This document shows positions 26,840 through 35,907 of a stretch of DNA of 64,000 bases, one piece after another. The notes beneath the pieces were generated by a model, which was not told the origin of the DNA, did not search any database, and worked only from the letters and a program-made list of their open reading frames with translations. The stretch comes from Janibacter sp. DB-40. Its GTDB lineage: Bacteria > Actinomycetota > Actinomycetes > Actinomycetales > Dermatophilaceae. The position numbers and the translations under genes are program-made. The number at the start of each line of letters is the position of its first letter. The stretch's first letter is position 1. The stretch lies in the NCBI RefSeq assembly GCF_029510815.1, contig NZ_CP120360.1:3224001-3288000 (forward strand), written 5' to 3'.

Positions 26840-28045
26840 ATGGGGCACGAGACGGCTCGACTCGTCGATGACGCCGAGCGGCGGGCTCGGCTGGCCACCC
26901 GGCACGCACTCCACCCGCGGCACCGGGTGTCGGACCCGGAGGCCGCGACGCGCGCCATGGTCGTGCTGCACGCGACGGAGGCGGCGACCGTCCACCTGTC
27001 GGTGCAGGCGCGCACGGAGGGGGTGGCGCCCGTCGACGTGGATCGCGCACTCTACGAGGACCGGGACATCGTCAAGCAGCTGGCGATGAGACGCACGCTC
27101 TTCGTCTTCCCCCGGGACCTCCTGCCGGCGGCGTGGGGCAGCGCGTCCGCGCGGGTGGCCGCCGAGCAGCGCCGGCTGGTCTCCCGCGATGCGCAGCGGC
27201 ACGGCATCGCCGCCGACGGGGAGGCCTGGCTGGACGCCGCGCGCGACGCGGTCGTCGAGCGCCTGTCCGCGGCGGAGCCGATGAGCGCGAAGCAGCTGCG
27301 CGAGGAGATCCCGGAGCTGGCCGGTGCCATCACGGTCAACGAGGGGAAGAAGTACGGCGGCACCTTCAACCTCGCACCGCGGGTCCTCGGCTGCCTCGGG
27401 GCCGAGGGCCTCCTCGTCCGCGGGCCCAACGCCGGCCACTGGCGACTGTCCAAGCCGTCGTGGACGCTCATGGACGCGTGGCTGGGCGAGGACCTCGTGC
27501 CGCTGCACGCGGAGCAGGGGTACGCCGAGCTGGTCCGACAGTGGTTGCACGCCTTCGGTCCCGGCACCCTCGAGGACGTCCAGTGGTGGCTCGGAGCAAC
27601 GAAGGGAGCGACCCGGGCCGCCCTCGAGGCGGTCCGGGCCGTGGCGGTCGGCCTCGAGGACGGGCGTACCGGGTGGCTTCTGCCCGACGACCTCGAACCC
27701 GTGGCCGAGGTCGAGCCGTGGGCCGCGCTGCTGCCCACCCTCGATCCCACGACCATGGGCTGGAAGGAGCGCGGCTTCTACCTCGACCCCGATCACGTGC
27801 CCCTGCTCTTCGACACCAACGGCAACGCCGGGACGACGGCGTGGTGGGACGGGCGCATCGTGGGCGCCTGGGTGCAGGACGAGGAGGGCACGGTCGGTGT
27901 GGTCCCGTGCCCCGGCGCCGATGTGGACTCGCACGGCCGCGCCGCGCTGGCACGCGAGGCCGAGCGCCTCACGGCATGGTTGGACGGCGTGCGGATCACC
28001 AACGTGTACTCCTCCCGCCTGATGAAGGGCGCGCCGCTGCCGTGA
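26840..28045 (+). CDS. Winged-helix HTH_42 family protein (AlkZ-related)
   Basis: The 401-residue product belongs to the HTH_42 family, which includes the DNA glycosylases AlkZ and AlkX (YcaQ) that remove interstrand crosslinks and bulky alkyl adducts. Family segments are RHALHPRHRV, RRTLFVFPRD, GTFNLAPRVLGCL and TNVYSSRLMKG. Where active glycosylases have QxQ or QxD, this protein reads HATEAATVHLS, so the catalytic glutamines are absent. It may bind DNA without glycosylase activity or use other residues. The ATG is at 26840, and the gene stands alone. Confidence 0.75.
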   Translation: MGHETARLVDDAERRARLATRHALHPRHRVSDPEAATRAMVVLHATEAATVHLSVQARTEGVAPVDVDRALYEDRDIVKQLAMRRTLFVFPRDLLPAAWGSASARVAAEQRRLVSRDAQRHGIAADGEAWLDAARDAVVERLSAAEPMSAKQLREEIPELAGAITVNEGKKYGGTFNLAPRVLGCLGAEGLLVRGPNAGHWRLSKPSWTLMDAWLGEDLVPLHAEQGYAELVRQWLHAFGPGTLEDVQWWLGATKGATRAALEAVRAVAVGLEDGRTGWLLPDDLEPVAEVEPWAALLPTLDPTTMGWKERGFYLDPDHVPLLFDTNGNAGTTAWWDGRIVGAWVQDEEGTVGVVPCPGADVDSHGRAALAREAERLTAWLDGVRITNVYSSRLMKGAPLP

Positions 28046-28162
28046 GCGGCACGCCCCCTTCGTCCGCGGGGGGTGCACCCTCCGGCGGCCCGAATGGACG
28101 GCGCACCATGGGGGAGGCCCCGCGGGGCGGCCGGGTCGTGCGCGTGGCGTCGCCTGCCGGCC

Positions 28163-28308
28163 ATCGGTGCCGCCGCCGGTCTGGGTAGCGGTGTCGATGC
28201 CGACCAGGTCGTGCTGCTCGTGATCCTCTTCCTCGCCTACTTCGCGGTGGATACGTCGCCGGGATGCGCTACCACCGCACGATCGACGACGTCGGTCTGG
28301 TGCGCTGA
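28163..28308 (+). pseudogene. Frameshifted remnant of a small membrane protein
   Basis: Between the genes ending at 28045 and starting at 28341, one frame encodes GAAAGLGSGVDADQ and then the hydrophobic VVLLVILFLAYFAV. A neighbouring frame continues GGYVAGMRYHRTIDDVGLVR to a stop. Joined, this resembles the end of actinobacterial membrane proteins with YF.GGYVAGR. A one-base shift near 28250 separates the halves. The remnant is short, so this is tentative; nothing else is seen in this 295-base gap. Confidence 0.35.
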
Positions 28309-28340
28309 GGCCCGGAGTCCGGCCGGGCTAGGGTCGGGTC

Positions 28341-28829
28341 ATGAGCATCCTGGACACCCCCATCGCCCGGCTCGACGGCACCCCCGGCACGATGCGCGAC
28401 CTCACCGGCGGCCGGCCGGCCCTCCTGGTCAACGTCGCCTCCAAGTGCGGCCTGACCCCGCAGTACACGGCCCTGGAGGCGCTGCACGCGGAGTACTCCC
28501 CGCAGGGATTCACCGTTGTGGGCCTGCCGTGCAACCAGTTCGGCGGGCAGGAGCCCGGGACCGCGGAGGAGATCGGGGAGTTCTGCTCCGCGACCTACGG
28601 GGTCACCTTCCCCATGGCGGAGAAGGTCGAGGTCAACGGCCCGGGGCGCCACCCGGTCTACGCGGCACTGACCGACACGGAGGACGAAGGGGGCGAGAGC
28701 GGCGACGTCCGGTGGAACTTCGAGAAGTTCGTCATCGACGGCGAGGGCACACCGGTCGCGCGCTTCAGCCCGCAGGTCGCGCCCGACGACGAGCGCGTCG
28801 TCGCGACGGTGCGCAGCACCATCGCCTGA
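28341..28829 (+). CDS. Glutathione peroxidase-family peroxidase
   Basis: This thiol peroxidase reduces peroxides. In actinobacteria it usually takes electrons from thioredoxin or mycothiol rather than glutathione. The 162-residue product has the peroxidatic NVASKCG (C36), CNQFGGQEPG (catalytic Gln) and WNFEKF (Trp 125). C82 (FCSATYG) is a likely resolving cysteine. It lies next to the reactive-sulfur locus, which also has a thioredoxin. The ATG is at 28341. Confidence 0.92.
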   Translation: MSILDTPIARLDGTPGTMRDLTGGRPALLVNVASKCGLTPQYTALEALHAEYSPQGFTVVGLPCNQFGGQEPGTAEEIGEFCSATYGVTFPMAEKVEVNGPGRHPVYAALTDTEDEGGESGDVRWNFEKFVIDGEGTPVARFSPQVAPDDERVVATVRSTIA

Positions 28830-28896
28830 CGACCGTCCGCGCGTCGCGGGCGGTCGTCAGGCGGGGTGAGTGTCGCGGGCGCACCCGCGGTGGGGC

Positions 28897-29487
28897 TCAG
28901 GCCCGGCCGGCGCCCAGCTGGGCGAAGACCGTCTCCGGCTTCGGGTCGTTGCGACGGTTGTGCGGCATCCGCGACAGGAGCATGCCCATGGCGCAGGTGT
29001 CGGTCAGGGCGGCTCCGGTCAGGCCGGCGCCGATCCCGGCGGAGAGCCACTTGGCCTGCGGGACCAGGGTGCTGGCCAGGATGCCGGTGAGGACGAGGGA
29101 ACCGGCGACGAGCCGGACCTGACGCTCCAGGTCCCATCCCTGCTCACCCTGCACGACGTCACCGCCGGAGTTCTCCCACGCGTTCATGCCGCCGTCGAGG
29201 ATGTGCAGGTTCGCCAGCCCGGTCTCCGCGAGGACGCCCTCGGCCCGGCCGGCCCGGGCGCCGGACCGGCAGACGAGGACGACGTCGTCGTCGAGGTGGT
29301 CGGCCAGCTCGCGCCGGTGCTCCTCGAGCAACCCGAGCGGCACGTTGTACGAGCCCGGGATGTGGGAGCCGGCGAACTCGGCCGGGGTGCGCACGTCGAT
29401 GATGCGGGGCCCTGCGGGCTCGCCCATCCAGGCGCGCACCTGCGCGGCGTCGAGTGTGGTGGGACGGGTGGTGGTGGAGGTGGTCAT
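28897..29487 (-). CDS. Membrane-anchored rhodanese (rhodanese-DUF2892)
   Basis: This sulfurtransferase has a YgaP-like layout. A rhodanese domain with the active cysteine in CRSGARAGR occupies about residues 10-110. DUF2892 follows, with two membrane helices (VRLVAGSLVLTGILAST and SAGIGAGLTGAALT). It probably moves persulfide sulfur at the inner face of the membrane. The start is the ATG at 29487 with AAAGGG upstream. It is the last gene of the minus-strand sulfur operon that begins at 32015. Confidence 0.9.
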   Translation of the reverse strand: MTTSTTTRPTTLDAAQVRAWMGEPAGPRIIDVRTPAEFAGSHIPGSYNVPLGLLEEHRRELADHLDDDVVLVCRSGARAGRAEGVLAETGLANLHILDGGMNAWENSGGDVVQGEQGWDLERQVRLVAGSLVLTGILASTLVPQAKWLSAGIGAGLTGAALTDTCAMGMLLSRMPHNRRNDPKPETVFAQLGAGRA

Positions 29488-29536
29488 GTGGATCCCTTTC
29501 GTATGGGGGTGTGGTGGTTCGTTGGTTCGTGAGGTG

Positions 29537-30359
29537 TCAGGCCACGAGGTCTGGCACGTACTGCACGGCGGTGATGCCGGCGATGACCAGCACGAGGACC
29601 GCGAAGGCCTGGGACAGCCGGTGCTCCGGCAGCCGGTCGGCCACCTTGCTACCGACCAGGCTTCCGACCACGGCAGCAGCCGAGAACCCGACGATGAGCG
29701 GCCAGTCGAGGTCACCGATGCCGTGCTGCACGCGGGCGGCGAGCGCGGTGGCGCTGTTGATGGCGATGACGAGCAAGGATGTCCCCACCGCCACCGGCAT
29801 GGTGAAGCCCAGGACGAGCACGAGCGCCGGGACCAGGACGAAGCCGCCGCCGACACCGAGGAAGCCGGTGAGCAGCCCCACGACCGTGGCGGCGACGACG
29901 AGCTTGACTAGCCGCGGGCAGGCGCAGGCCAGCGGGTGCAGCGTGATGATCGGCTCGCTGGTGCCGGCCTCGGCACTCTCGCTCTCGCTCCCGCTCTCGC
30001 CGCCGCAGGCTCTGCCGGAGCATGAGTGTCGCCACGACGACCATGAGGACGGCGAAGGCGGTCATGAGCACGGCGGCCGGTACCGCTCGTGCGGCCGTCG
30101 ACCCGGCGAAGGACCCGGCCGTGCCGAGCAGACCGAAGGTCACTCCCTGGCCGATGCGCACCCGCCCCGCGCGGTGATGGGCGGGCATCGACAGGAGCGA
30201 GGTGATGCCCACGATGACGAGCGAGCTCGTCGTGGCAGCAACCGGGTCCTGGCCCAGGAGGTGCACCAGGGCGGGGACGGCGAGGATGGACCCTCCACCG
30301 CCGAGGGTACCGAGCGCGAGGCCGATGACGAGGCCGAGGGGGATGACAGCAAGGGGCAC
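29537..30359 (-). pseudogene. TauE/SafE-family sulfite exporter, frameshifted
   Basis: The first half reads MPLAVIPLGLVIGLALGTLG to LMLRQSLRRRERERERE. The second half, in another frame, reads GTSEPIITLHPLACACPRLV to the end QYVPDLVA. Together they make a complete ~274-residue TauE protein with two repeats, each starting in a GLxxGxLGxGGG motif. The frames meet within a GAGCGA-type tandem repeat at about 29989-30013. Family members export sulfite or sulfonates and belong to cst operons. The shift may be a sequencing error, a phase-variable slippage site or real decay. The GTG start has AGGAG upstream. Confidence 0.8.
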
Positions 30360-30427
30360 GTGATGCTCCTGGGTGGGCCGTCGGGGGCGAGACGGGGGGA
30401 TGGCTCGCCCCCGACGGGGTCAAGGGC

Positions 30428-30607
30428 TCAGCCGCGTCCGAAGAGGCGGGAGAGCAGCGGGCGGCTCTGGGCGGCGCCCTTCTCGGACGAGCTGTGTCCC
30501 GGGCAGCGGTCGCCGGCGGGCACCCCGGCCATCACCTGGTCGACGTGCTGGCCGCACCCGGCCCACGTGGTCTTGCCGCAGACGCGGCAGGTGGCTCGAC
30601 GGCACAT
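30428..30607 (-). CDS. Small Cys-rich protein of the sulfur operon
   Basis: The 59-residue product starts MCRRATCRVCGKTTWAGCGQ and continues HVDQVMAGVPAGDRCPGH. The cysteine spacing (C7, C10, C18, C35 plus histidines) suggests a small zinc ribbon. I recall similar short proteins with CGKTTWAGCGQH in many actinobacteria, of unknown role. It lies between the CstB-like gene and TauE on the same strand, so it is probably expressed with the persulfide genes. The ATG is at 30607, with GGAGA upstream. Confidence 0.75.
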   Translation of the reverse strand: MCRRATCRVCGKTTWAGCGQHVDQVMAGVPAGDRCPGHSSSEKGAAQSRPLLSRLFGRG

Positions 30608-30632
30608 GTCGGTCTCCTTCTGTGGTGGTGGG

Positions 30633-32015
30633 TCAGGCGGAGCTGGTCATCGGCAGCGGGGCGTCCGGCGCGTTGGCGAACGCGTCGTCGACGGTGACGA
30701 CCGTGCGCCCGCGGGCGGCGAGGACCGAGGCGGCGATGGAGGCGCGGTAGCCACTGCCGCAGTGCACCCAGATCTCTCCCTGCGGGATCTCGTCGAAGCG
30801 GTCGAGCAGCTCACCGATCGGCACGTTCTGCGCGCCCTCGATGTGGCTGTCGGCGAACTCGCCGGCCAGTCGGACGTCGAGGACGTGCACCTGCCGGTGG
30901 TGGCGCACCTGGGAGAGATCGGCGAAGAGGGCCTGCTCGATCGTCCCGAGCGGACGGTCGGTCCAGTCCTCGGGGCCGCCGGTGGCCGCCCCCGCGATCC
31001 GGTCGATACCGATGCGCACCAGCTCGCGCTGGGCCTCGTCCACCTGCTCCGAGCTCTCCCCGAGAAGGGTGACGGGCGCGCCCCAGGGGATGAGCCAACC
31101 CAGGTAGGTCGAGAACTGCCCGTCGAGCCCGAAGTTCAGCGTGCCGCTGACGTGGCCGGCGGAGAAGGCGGTGCGGGTGCGAAGGTCCACGACCCACTCC
31201 CCTGCCTCGATGCGCTCGGCGAGGGTCTGCTTGTCCGCCCGCTCGGGACTGCGGAGGTCGGCCGCGCTGGGCCCCTCGGCATTGGCCGGCATCATGTGGA
31301 CGTAGTACGCGGGGTACGCATCGAGGCCGGCGAGGGTGTCGGCCACCCACTGCTCCTCCTCCTGCGTCAGCGCGGTGTTGTTCCGCTTCTCCTCACCGAT
31401 CGTGGACTCGGTGGCTCCGCCCGTGGAGCCGGCGGAGCAGAAGGAGCCGAAGCCGTGGGTGGGCAGCACCTCTGCGTGCTCCGGCAGCTCGTCGGCGAGC
31501 CGGTGCGCGGAGGCGTACTGGTGGTGGACCAACGCGTCCGTGTGCTCCTGACCCAGCAGGTCCGGCCGTCCGGTGGCCCCGAAGAGGAGGGAGCCGCCGG
31601 TGAAGACCGCCGAGGCGGTCACCTCGGACCCGTCCATCGACTCGAGGGCGTAGGAGAGGTGGGTGAAGGTGTGCCCGGGGGTGCCGATGGCGCGCACCCG
31701 CAGGGTCGGGGAGATCTCGACGACGTCCCCGTCGCGGATGGGCTGGCGGTCGAAGGAGACCTCGTCCTCGTCGTTGACGTGGTAGCGCGCACCGAGGCGC
31801 TCGGCCAGCGCCAGGCCACCGGTGACGTAGTCGTTGTGGATGTGCGTCTCGAAGACGTCGGTGATGCGCACACCGGCCTCGTCGGCGGCCTCGAGGACGC
31901 GGTCGATGTCCCGCTGCGGGTCGACGACGACAGCGACCTCCCCGTCATGGGCCAGATAGGAGCGGTCACCCAGGCTCGGGGTCTCGATGGTCACGATCGT
32001 GGGCTGCGTCGGCAC
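30633..32015 (-). CDS. CstB-like persulfide dioxygenase-rhodanese fusion
   Basis: This protein oxidises persulfides and transfers sulfane sulfur during sulfide stress. The 460-residue product joins a metallo-beta-lactamase dioxygenase (THIHNDYVTGG and TPGHTFTH metal ligands, about 50-120) to two rhodanese domains. The first rhodanese (DLRTRTAFSAGH ... VTLLGESSE) lacks a catalytic cysteine. The last has it in VHCGSGYRAS. This layout matches S. aureus CstB. I chose the GTG at 32015, preceded by AGGAAGGA; an ATG eight codons upstream is possible. It is the first gene of the operon, 52 bases from the shared operator. Confidence 0.9.
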   Translation of the reverse strand: MPTQPTIVTIETPSLGDRSYLAHDGEVAVVVDPQRDIDRVLEAADEAGVRITDVFETHIHNDYVTGGLALAERLGARYHVNDEDEVSFDRQPIRDGDVVEISPTLRVRAIGTPGHTFTHLSYALESMDGSEVTASAVFTGGSLLFGATGRPDLLGQEHTDALVHHQYASAHRLADELPEHAEVLPTHGFGSFCSAGSTGGATESTIGEEKRNNTALTQEEEQWVADTLAGLDAYPAYYVHMMPANAEGPSAADLRSPERADKQTLAERIEAGEWVVDLRTRTAFSAGHVSGTLNFGLDGQFSTYLGWLIPWGAPVTLLGESSEQVDEAQRELVRIGIDRIAGAATGGPEDWTDRPLGTIEQALFADLSQVRHHRQVHVLDVRLAGEFADSHIEGAQNVPIGELLDRFDEIPQGEIWVHCGSGYRASIAASVLAARGRTVVTVDDAFANAPDAPLPMTSSA

Positions 32016-32066
32016 GTCTCGTCCTTCCTGCGACTGCATGGGCTGTTCATTCACAGGTGACAAACT

Positions 32067-32083
32067 AATACCCCCTAGGGTAT
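32067..32083. promoter_or_regulatory. CstR operator in the divergent sulfur promoter region
   Basis: AATACCCCCTAGGGTAT is a CsoR/CstR palindrome between the divergent CstB-like and thioredoxin genes. It has nearly the same core as the two copper operators. With cstR encoded in the plus-strand operon, it should be the persulfide-responsive control site for both directions. Confidence 0.8.
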
Positions 32084-32155
32084 GGTGTCAACCGTGACCG
32101 CGATCTGCGGCACCACCACGATCCCCGCAGCGCGCGGAGGGAGGAGATCAGACAC

Positions 32156-32536
32156 ATGACCACCCAGCCCCTGACCATCGACACCTTCGAGAGCACCATC
32201 ACCGACGGAGGGATCGTGCTCGTCGACTTCTGGGCGAGCTGGTGCGGCCCGTGCCGTCAGTTCGCGCCCGTGTACGCCGCCGCGGCCGAGGAGCACCAGG
32301 ACATCGTCTTCGGCAGCGTCGACACCGAGGCCCAGCAGGAGCTGGCCGGAGCGGTCGGCATCACCTCGATCCCCACGCTCATGGCCTTCCGCGACGGGAT
32401 CCTCGTCTTCTCGCAGCCGGGCGCCCTTCCGGCCTCCGGGCTCGAGCAGGTCATCTCGGCCGTGCGTGAGCTGGACATGGACCGGGTACGGTCCGAGATC
32501 GAGCAGCAGAAGCAGGACGCCCCGACCGGGGCCTGA
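32156..32536 (+). CDS. Thioredoxin
   Basis: This cytosolic dithiol reductase has 126 residues. The active site FWASWCGPCRQ and the cis-proline SIPTLMAF are intact, and a helical C-terminal extension of about 15 residues follows. In the cstR operon it probably reduces persulfides formed on CstB, the rhodaneses or the peroxidase. The ATG at 32156 follows GGAGGAGATC. Confidence 0.93.
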   Translation: MTTQPLTIDTFESTITDGGIVLVDFWASWCGPCRQFAPVYAAAAEEHQDIVFGSVDTEAQQELAGAVGITSIPTLMAFRDGILVFSQPGALPASGLEQVISAVRELDMDRVRSEIEQQKQDAPTGA

Positions 32537-32553
32537 GCGGAAGGGAGCACCAC

Positions 32554-33250
<697 letters not shown>

Positions 33251-33253
33251 GGG

Positions 33254-34705
33254 CTAGGCCCGCCCCCGGGCCCGTGGGGCCGCATTCGACGGACGGCCCC
33301 ACGGGCCGGTGATGGCGAAGGTGCGCCCCGGGTCGCCCTGGATGTTGGCGAAGAGGGTCGAGCCGTCCGCGCTGAAGCACGGCCCGGCCCACTCGCTGTC
33401 GTCGACGAGGTTGAGGGCCAGCGGGTAGGACTTGCCCTGGTCGGTCACCCCCATGAGGTGCGACTTGCCGTCGCCGTCCTCGGCGAGGATCAGCCCGCCG
33501 TGGGGCGAGACGGTGATGTTGTCCGGACCGTCGACGCCGTCGCCCTTCTCGGTGTCGCGGTTGACCCCGAAGATCGTCGTCAGGGTGATCGTCTGCTTGG
33601 TCGGATCGAAGAACCAGACCTGGCCGTCGTGCTCGTGGATCGAGCCGTCGTCCGTGCGACCGTAAGAACAGACGAGGTACGTGCCACCGTCGCCCCACCA
33701 CAGGCCCTCGAGCTTGCGTGCCCGGCTGACGAGGCCATCGCCCAGCTGCTCGCGGATCGGCTTCTCGCGGGCGTCGCGGTCGGGGACCCTGGTCCACTCG
33801 ACGGCGTACGTCGTGTTGGTCCGCGTCGCCAGTGAGAGGTCGGTGACCTGCCGGCCGTTTCGCTCGAAGGCGACGAGCGCCTCGAGGACGCCTACCTCGA
33901 CGGCACCGTCCGCGGCGAGCGCGTGCAGCCGGCCCGTGCCCTGGGTGTACCCGGTCGGCGGGGTCCACCGGTAGAAGAGGCCGTTGGGCTCGTCGGCGTC
34001 CTCGGTCAGGTAGATCTCGCCGGTGGACGGATCCACGGCAGCGGCCTCGTGCTCGAAGCGGCCGAGGAACTTCAGCGGGATGTTGGCCCGCCCGACGTTC
34101 GCGGCCTGGCTCGTCGGGTCCACCTCGAAGACGTAGCCGTGGTCCTTCTCGAAGGTGTAGGTGACGCCGTCGTCCTCGTGCGTCCCGGCCTTCTCGTCGG
34201 TCTCCTCGCAGGTGAGCCACGTGCCCCAGGGGGTGATGCCGCCGGCGCAGTTGTCGACGGTGCCGGCCACGGAGGTGTAGTGCTCGACCACCTCGTTGGC
34301 GGCGGTGACGACGAGGGTGGAGGTTCCCCCCTTCGCCCCACGGTCGTAGACGAGGCCGTCGACGTGCGGGACGCCCTCGGCGGCGTCACCGCCGACCTCG
34401 TGGTTGCACACGATGGTCGACCCGCCGTCGGGCCGGGCGAAGCAGCCCATGGCGTCCTGGTCGCCGGCCACCCGGTACCCGCCGGCGGACGTCGATCCGG
34501 ACTCCGCGAGCACGGTGTAGGAGAAGCCCTCGGGCAGCGCGAGCAGGGCACCGGCCCGGCGCAGTCGTCCGTAGCCGGCCGCCATCCGCGTGGTCTGCGC
34601 GGCGGTGGCACGTGCGGCGAAGGGGGCGGAGCTGCCCGCGACGACCAGGCCGAGGGCGGCCGTCGTGCCACCGAGCAGGGTGCGGCGGCGCACGTGCGTG
34701 GACAT
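33254..34705 (-). CDS. PhoX family phosphatase (DUF839), Tat-exported
   Basis: This secreted beta-propeller phosphatase is of the PhoX type, which uses Ca and Fe to hydrolyse phosphate esters. The 483-residue product starts with a twin-arginine signal (RRRTLLGGTTAALGLVVAGSS). It carries family segments CNHEVGG, GGITPWGTWLTCEET, YLTEDADEPNGLFYRW, DGPDNITVSPHGGL and EWAGPCFSADG. The ATG is at 34705. It is convergent with cstR, whose stop lies 3 bases away, leaving no room for a separate terminator. Confidence 0.9.
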   Translation of the reverse strand: MSTHVRRRTLLGGTTAALGLVVAGSSAPFAARATAAQTTRMAAGYGRLRRAGALLALPEGFSYTVLAESGSTSAGGYRVAGDQDAMGCFARPDGGSTIVCNHEVGGDAAEGVPHVDGLVYDRGAKGGTSTLVVTAANEVVEHYTSVAGTVDNCAGGITPWGTWLTCEETDEKAGTHEDDGVTYTFEKDHGYVFEVDPTSQAANVGRANIPLKFLGRFEHEAAAVDPSTGEIYLTEDADEPNGLFYRWTPPTGYTQGTGRLHALAADGAVEVGVLEALVAFERNGRQVTDLSLATRTNTTYAVEWTRVPDRDAREKPIREQLGDGLVSRARKLEGLWWGDGGTYLVCSYGRTDDGSIHEHDGQVWFFDPTKQTITLTTIFGVNRDTEKGDGVDGPDNITVSPHGGLILAEDGDGKSHLMGVTDQGKSYPLALNLVDDSEWAGPCFSADGSTLFANIQGDPGRTFAITGPWGRPSNAAPRARGRA

Positions 34706-34814
34706 GGATCCTCTAGTGGGGTGGTGTTCGCTGTCTCACCCCATTGAGGATCGGGCGCACCAAGCCCGGGCGGCCACAGGTTGCCGTCCGGGCCAATGCC
34801 GGGTGAACTCTGGG

Positions 34815-35393
34815 TCAGGCCGGCGCAAGGACGGAGGGTGCGTACTCCACGACCTGGATCCGCCCGTCGAGCAGCCGGCTGTCCGTCATCTCGAGGGCGA
34901 CGTCCGGATAGCCGTCGTAGATCCGCTCACTGCCGGTGACACCGGTGATGACCGGGAAGATCGCGACGCGGAACCGGTCCACGAGCCCTGCCCGAAGCAG
35001 CGACCGGCACATGCTCAGGCTGCCGATGGTGCGGAGGGAGCGGCCCCCCTTCGCCTTGAGCCGGCGGACCGCCTCGACCGCATCGCCCCTGATGAGCTCG
35101 GTGTTGGCCCAGGCCAAGGGCTCCTCCAGGGTGTTCGAGACGACGATCTTGTCCGCGCGAGCGAGCTCGTCGACCGACTCGCTCTCGTCCTCGCGGAGAT
35201 CGTCACGCACCTCGGTGAAGCCCGACATCACCCGGTAGGTCGTGGCTCCCATGAGGATGCTGTGGTGGCGCTCGGGTTGGGTCTCGAGCCACCGGAAGTA
35301 CTCGGGGCCCTCGAGCCCCCACCACCCCGGCCACCCCTCGCCCGAGGCGTAGCCGTCCAGGGTGGTGATGAAATCGACGACGAGCTCGGACAT
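34815..35393 (-). CDS. Dihydrofolate reductase-fold (RibD C-terminal) protein
   Basis: The 192-residue product starts VVDFITTLDGYASGEGWPGW and continues LMGATTYRVM and KIVVSNTLEEP. It ends with LVDRFRVAIFPVITGVTGSERI, typical of the RibD-C/YwjB-like family of NADPH-dependent reductases of unknown substrate. It is third in an operon after an ArsR-type regulator and an SRPBCC protein, a common grouping in actinobacteria. The ATG at 35393 lies 9 bases after the SRPBCC stop. Confidence 0.88.
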   Translation of the reverse strand: MSELVVDFITTLDGYASGEGWPGWWGLEGPEYFRWLETQPERHHSILMGATTYRVMSGFTEVRDDLREDESESVDELARADKIVVSNTLEEPLAWANTELIRGDAVEAVRRLKAKGGRSLRTIGSLSMCRSLLRAGLVDRFRVAIFPVITGVTGSERIYDGYPDVALEMTDSRLLDGRIQVVEYAPSVLAPA

Positions 35394-35402
35394 GACGCCT
35401 CC

Positions 35403-35888
35403 TCAGGCCGCCAGCAGCGCGTCGAGCTGGCCGATCGCGGAGGACGATCCCTCGACGACGCCCATGTCGAGAACCGCCTGCATGTCCTCGGCCGACTCCC
35501 AGGTCGAGGTGTTGACCATCCGCGAGCCACCCTCGGTCGCGGTGATCTCGATGACCATCCGGGACTGTGGCGCCGTGTCGACGGGGTTGCCGTCCGCGTC
35601 GGCGAAGAAGTCGCGCGCCTCCAGCCGGTGGGGCGCGTCGACGGCGATGACCTCCCAGCCGCCGGGGAAGATCTCCCCGTCCGGGCCGGTCATGTGGTAC
35701 TTCACGAGACCGCCGGGCCGCAGGTCGTGCTCGGTGACCGTGGCCGGGTGCGACTCGGGCCCCCACCACTTCTCGAGCTGGCGCGGGTCGGCCCACACCT
35801 GCCAGAGGCGCTCGGGGGTGACGGGGAAGTCGCAGGTCATCGTCAGGGTGCGGTTGTCGGTGTCGGTGGTGACGTCGGTGAGTGGCAT
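35403..35888 (-). CDS. SRPBCC (AHSA1-like) domain protein
   Basis: The 161-residue product has the AHSA1/START-like pattern: MTCDFPVTPERLWQVWADPRQLEKWWGPE near the start, then FPGGWEVIAVDAPHRLEARDFF and STWESAEDMQAVLDMG. The fold makes a hydrophobic ligand pocket; no ligand can be assigned. It is the middle gene of the ArsR-SRPBCC-reductase operon, starting 17 bases after the regulator stop. Confidence 0.9.
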   Translation of the reverse strand: MPLTDVTTDTDNRTLTMTCDFPVTPERLWQVWADPRQLEKWWGPESHPATVTEHDLRPGGLVKYHMTGPDGEIFPGGWEVIAVDAPHRLEARDFFADADGNPVDTAPQSRMVIEITATEGGSRMVNTSTWESAEDMQAVLDMGVVEGSSSAIGQLDALLAA

Positions 35889-35907
35889 GGCGGTGCTTCC
35901 TTATGGA

